Assembly: GCA_013696525.1 (NCBI GenBank) | Contig: JACCYK010000330.1 | Coordinates: forward strand, 1-6,839 | Reading direction: 5' to 3' | Source of the DNA: Chloroflexia bacterium | GTDB taxonomy: Bacteria; Chloroflexota; Chloroflexia; Thermomicrobiales; UBA6265 | DNA: 6,839 nucleotides | In this document: piece after piece, positions 5,490-6,839 of the stretch | How positions within the stretch are numbered: position 1 is the stretch's first letter | Layout: the number at the start of each line of letters is the position of its first letter | The notes under the pieces: generated by a model | The model's input: only the letters and a program-made list of their open reading frames with translations | Told to the model about the DNA's origin: nothing | The model's database searches: none | Position numbers and translations under genes: made by a program

Positions 5490-5792
5490 ATGGCAGCGAA
5501 GAACGCTCAAAAGGTCGAGATCGAAAACGTCGCATCGCCGGGGCGCATCACCCGCGTCGATGCCGACAAGTACGAGGCCATGAAACGAGCCTTCCTCACG
5601 GTTCTGCCGGCGACATCGCCAGGACTGACCGCGGCGGAGCTACTGGCAGGCGTGCTCGCCCATCTCCCCGAGGAGTTGTTTCCCCAAGGCGCCAAGGCGG
5701 GCTGGTGGATGAAAGGGGTCCCGCTCGATCTGGAGGCGAAAGGGATCGTTGCCCGAGCAGACACCAAGCCCCTCCGCTGGCACAAACGGTGA
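5490..5792 (+). CDS. DUF6958-like small conserved protein
   Basis: A 100-residue soluble basic protein. Its sequence fits what I recall of the DUF6958 family: 'VEIENVASPGRITRVDADKY' (9-28), 'LPATSPGLTAAEL' (39-51), 'LPEELFPQGAKAGWWMKGV' (59-77) and 'LDLEAKGIVARADTKPLRW' (79-97). The pattern of short helices followed by 'GWWxKxVxLDLEAKGxI' resembles a small winged-helix-type fold; that is inference. No catalytic motif is visible and the function is unknown. A clear SD, AAGGAG (5476-5481), lies 8 nt before the ATG. It follows the hydrolase by 81 nt on the same strand with no obvious terminator between them, so read-through from the hydrolase promoter is possible. The remnant of a second hydrolase begins only about 22 nt after its stop. 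Confidence 0.78.
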   Translation: MAAKNAQKVEIENVASPGRITRVDADKYEAMKRAFLTVLPATSPGLTAAELLAGVLAHLPEELFPQGAKAGWWMKGVPLDLEAKGIVARADTKPLRWHKR

Positions 5793-5814
5793 CCTGCCCG
5801 ATCAAGCCGGCCAC

Positions 5815-5985
5815 ACGGCAGTGTCAGGCGCCGTCATCAATTTCGAGATTCAAGGGTTCGGAGTGATACTCACGATGATCCCCCCCGCCTCCAAGGATGC
5901 CGGCAAGCACACTGACCCTTCGCGGCATCTTGCTGACCGTTACACCGTCGACCGATATGGCGGAGCTGGATCGCCAACCGGGTGG
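5815..5985 (+). pseudogene. Remnant of a second alpha/beta hydrolase, N-terminal part
   Basis: The frame-1 translation of this stretch aligns without gaps to residues 14-57 of the intact hydrolase at 4563, with 21 identities in 44 positions. Conserved pieces include 'GA-I--E--G-G' and 'DAG--TD----LADRY-V--Y'. After that, 'GAGSPTGWGDGD' fits the loop after strand 4 in related hydrolases (xRGxSRSPxGW). The oxyanion motif IPGGP has become IPPAS, and the frame then runs into unrelated sequence with no GxSxG. There is no good start codon or SD. It is read as a decayed paralogue or the scar of a duplicated or replaced hydrolase. The identity level means the copies diverged long ago, or came from different sources, rather than by recent tandem duplication. 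Confidence 0.65.
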
Positions 5986-6044
5986 GGAGATGGCGATCCG
6001 CGAGTCGATTGTCCTTGCCAGGACAAATCGGCGCCTTGTGCCCC
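5986..6044. other. Junction between two gene remnants
   Basis: Homology to the hydrolase on the + strand stops near 5985 and DUF3800 homology on the minus strand stops near 6045. The short stretch between belongs clearly to neither and must contain the deletion or recombination junction. No insertion-element end, target duplication or repeat is visible in it. Confidence 0.4.
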
Positions 6045-6227
6045 GAGAATCACATCCTCTCGCCCGAAGTGTGTTCTTTTGAACTGTCGGATGTCCGGCT
6101 CGATGACATTGCGGACGTGTGCGCGATCGACAATGACTCCGCCCAGCACAAAGACCGGGTAGTTCGGTGCGATCTTCGTTGGGTTGAGATCATGGTTGCC
6201 GGACTCATCAAGGTAGAGAACCTTCAA
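6045..6227 (-). pseudogene. Truncated DUF3800 domain protein, N-terminal part only
   Basis: The minus-strand translation opens with 'KVLYLDESGNHDL', then 'YPVFVLGGVIVDRAHVRNVI' and 'FKRTHFGREDVIL'. This is the start of a DUF3800 protein, where an Asp-Glu-Ser-Gly motif is followed by the F-x-LGG-x-x-x strand and a K-x-x-x-FG segment. Family members are usually over 200 residues; here homology ends after about 61 codons. The frame then runs about 35 more codons through unrelated sequence, antisense to the hydrolase remnant, to a stop at 5940-5942. The only start in place is TTG at 6225-6227, with AAGGA 8 nt upstream. DUF3800 proteins often sit in mobile or defence-rich regions and have a predicted RNase H-like fold; that is family knowledge. 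The gene is probably inactive. Confidence 0.65.
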
Positions 6228-6330
6228 GCCTGGGGTCCTTCTGCTTGCGCCAGCAGCCGATGACTGTCCGTACGGCTTTTAGCATGAGATCAGACCAAGC
6301 AGTGCGGACCGAGATGCTCCTAGGGGGCGC

Positions 6331-6660
6331 CTAACCGTACTGGTACTGGATGCCGAAGCCGCCGCGGGGGTAGGTCCATTCGATGTTCTGGTAGACGTGG
6401 CAGACGATGCGGCAGGTGCCGCACTCGACGCAGCCTTCGTAGGAGAAGATCACGGTGCCGTCATCGGCCGGGGTGTAGCAGTTGGCGGGGCAAGAGTTGA
6501 TGCACTGCTGCTTCTCGCATTGCAGGCAGATGTCGTGGTCGATGATCCGGATGTGGGCCCGGCTAGGATCAACATTGAAGGTGTTGAGCGCCAGCTTGCG
6601 CTCGATCGCGGCCGGATCGAGAATCCGGGCCCGTCCCTCTCGTTCAACGATCAAGCTCAT
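6331..6660 (-). CDS. fixX: FixX-like 4Fe-4S ferredoxin
   Basis: A 109-residue ferredoxin-like protein of the FixX type. FixX partners FixC (an ETF:quinone oxidoreductase-like flavoprotein) and FixAB/ETF in moving electrons between flavoproteins, quinone and ferredoxin. After an N-terminal segment of about 40 residues comes 'CLQCEKQQCINSCPANCY' (Cys45, 48, 53, 57, with an extra Cys61), then 'CVECGTCRIVC' (Cys77, 80, 83, 87). The C-terminus is 'WTYPRGGFGIQYQYG', the FixX hallmark. There are enough cysteines for two [4Fe-4S] clusters, though some homologues bind one. ATG 6660 is chosen because GAGGA lies 9 nt upstream; TTG 6669 leaves no room for an SD. The gene reads away from the right edge of the window, so fixC, fixB and fixA would be expected beyond it. 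No nitrogen-fixation gene is present, and such sets also serve fatty-acid or amino-acid oxidation. Confidence 0.9.
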   Translation of the reverse strand: MSLIVEREGRARILDPAAIERKLALNTFNVDPSRAHIRIIDHDICLQCEKQQCINSCPANCYTPADDGTVIFSYEGCVECGTCRIVCHVYQNIEWTYPRGGFGIQYQYG

Positions 6661-6698
6661 CGGCGGCAATCCTCGTTTCGCGAACCGAAACCGGCAAG

Positions 6699-6839
6699 TT
6701 AGGCGGAGCCCGGCAGGCCGGCTTGGCGGCGGACCGGCGGCATCGCGGCCGGCTCCGCTCCGAACTGACCGTCCTCGCCTCTGGCCGCTTCGTCCTCGTC
6801 CGGCCAGGCGGCGCGGCGGCGGTGGCCGCGGACGATGAC
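6699..6839 (-). CDS. Possible 3' end of an upstream gene running off the window
   Basis: A minus-strand frame is open from the window edge for 46 codons to a TAA at 6699-6701, 38 bp before the FixX start. Almost every third position is G or C, as in the real genes of this window. It ends in a charged, Ala/Pro/Gly-rich tail ('PDEDEAARGEDGQFGAEP', 'RRQAGLPGSA'). I recognise no family in it. By position it could be the C-terminal tail of a fixC or ETF gene, but nothing in the residues confirms that. A second minus-strand frame is also open here, so this is a weak call. Confidence 0.3.
   Translation of the reverse strand, partial: VIVRGHRRRAAWPDEDEAARGEDGQFGAEPAAMPPVRRQAGLPGSA

Noticed and set aside
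6342..6360. Possible third TetR half-site (TACTGGTACTGGA)
   Set aside because: There is no inverted partner half-site, and it lies inside the C-terminal codons of the FixX gene (Tyr-Gln-Tyr-Gly).

Overview
The window is GC-rich, gene-dense bacterial DNA with strong G/C preference at third codon positions. The gene set (an AI-2E-type permease, a thioredoxin-like [2Fe-2S] ferredoxin paired with an unusual phosphoribosyltransferase, and a FixX-type ferredoxin) would fit a Chloroflexota/Thermomicrobia-like or other high-GC Terrabacteria genome. No rRNA or other taxonomic marker is present, so this placement is inference only.

Layout. Positions 1-465 hold the 3' part of an AI-2E-family permease on the + strand. 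Positions 492-703 hold a large imperfect inverted repeat made of smaller hairpins (REPIN- or MITE-like). A minus-strand two-gene unit follows: a [2Fe-2S] ferredoxin (2310-1798), then, 10 bases later, a phosphoribosyltransferase of the HPRT family (1787-732). The latter has an extra N-terminal domain resembling a PD-(D/E)xK nuclease fold. A 427-bp divergent intergenic region separates this unit from a + strand phosphotransferase (2738-3727) that closely resembles hygromycin B phosphotransferase, APH(4). It converges on a minus-strand TetR-family regulator (4438-3779).

The regulator is divergent from an alpha/beta hydrolase (4563-5408). The short gap between them carries two near-identical palindromic operators 31 bp apart, centre to centre. 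Back-to-back promoters, each with a 17-nt spacer, overlap on the first operator. This is a compact and probably autoregulated switch. A small DUF6958-type gene (5490-5792) follows.

Positions 5793-6330 look like decayed DNA. They contain a remnant of a second alpha/beta hydrolase that aligns without gaps to the N-terminus of the intact one, and a truncated DUF3800 gene on the other strand. The right end has a FixX-like ferredoxin (6660-6331, minus) and possibly the 3' end of an upstream gene running off the window.

How the genes work together. Only three groupings are supported by sequence: ferredoxin plus phosphoribosyltransferase (tight co-transcription), TetR regulator plus hydrolase (shared operator and promoter region), and FixX with unseen fix/etf genes beyond the right edge (family knowledge). 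The phosphotransferase appears to be its own unit.
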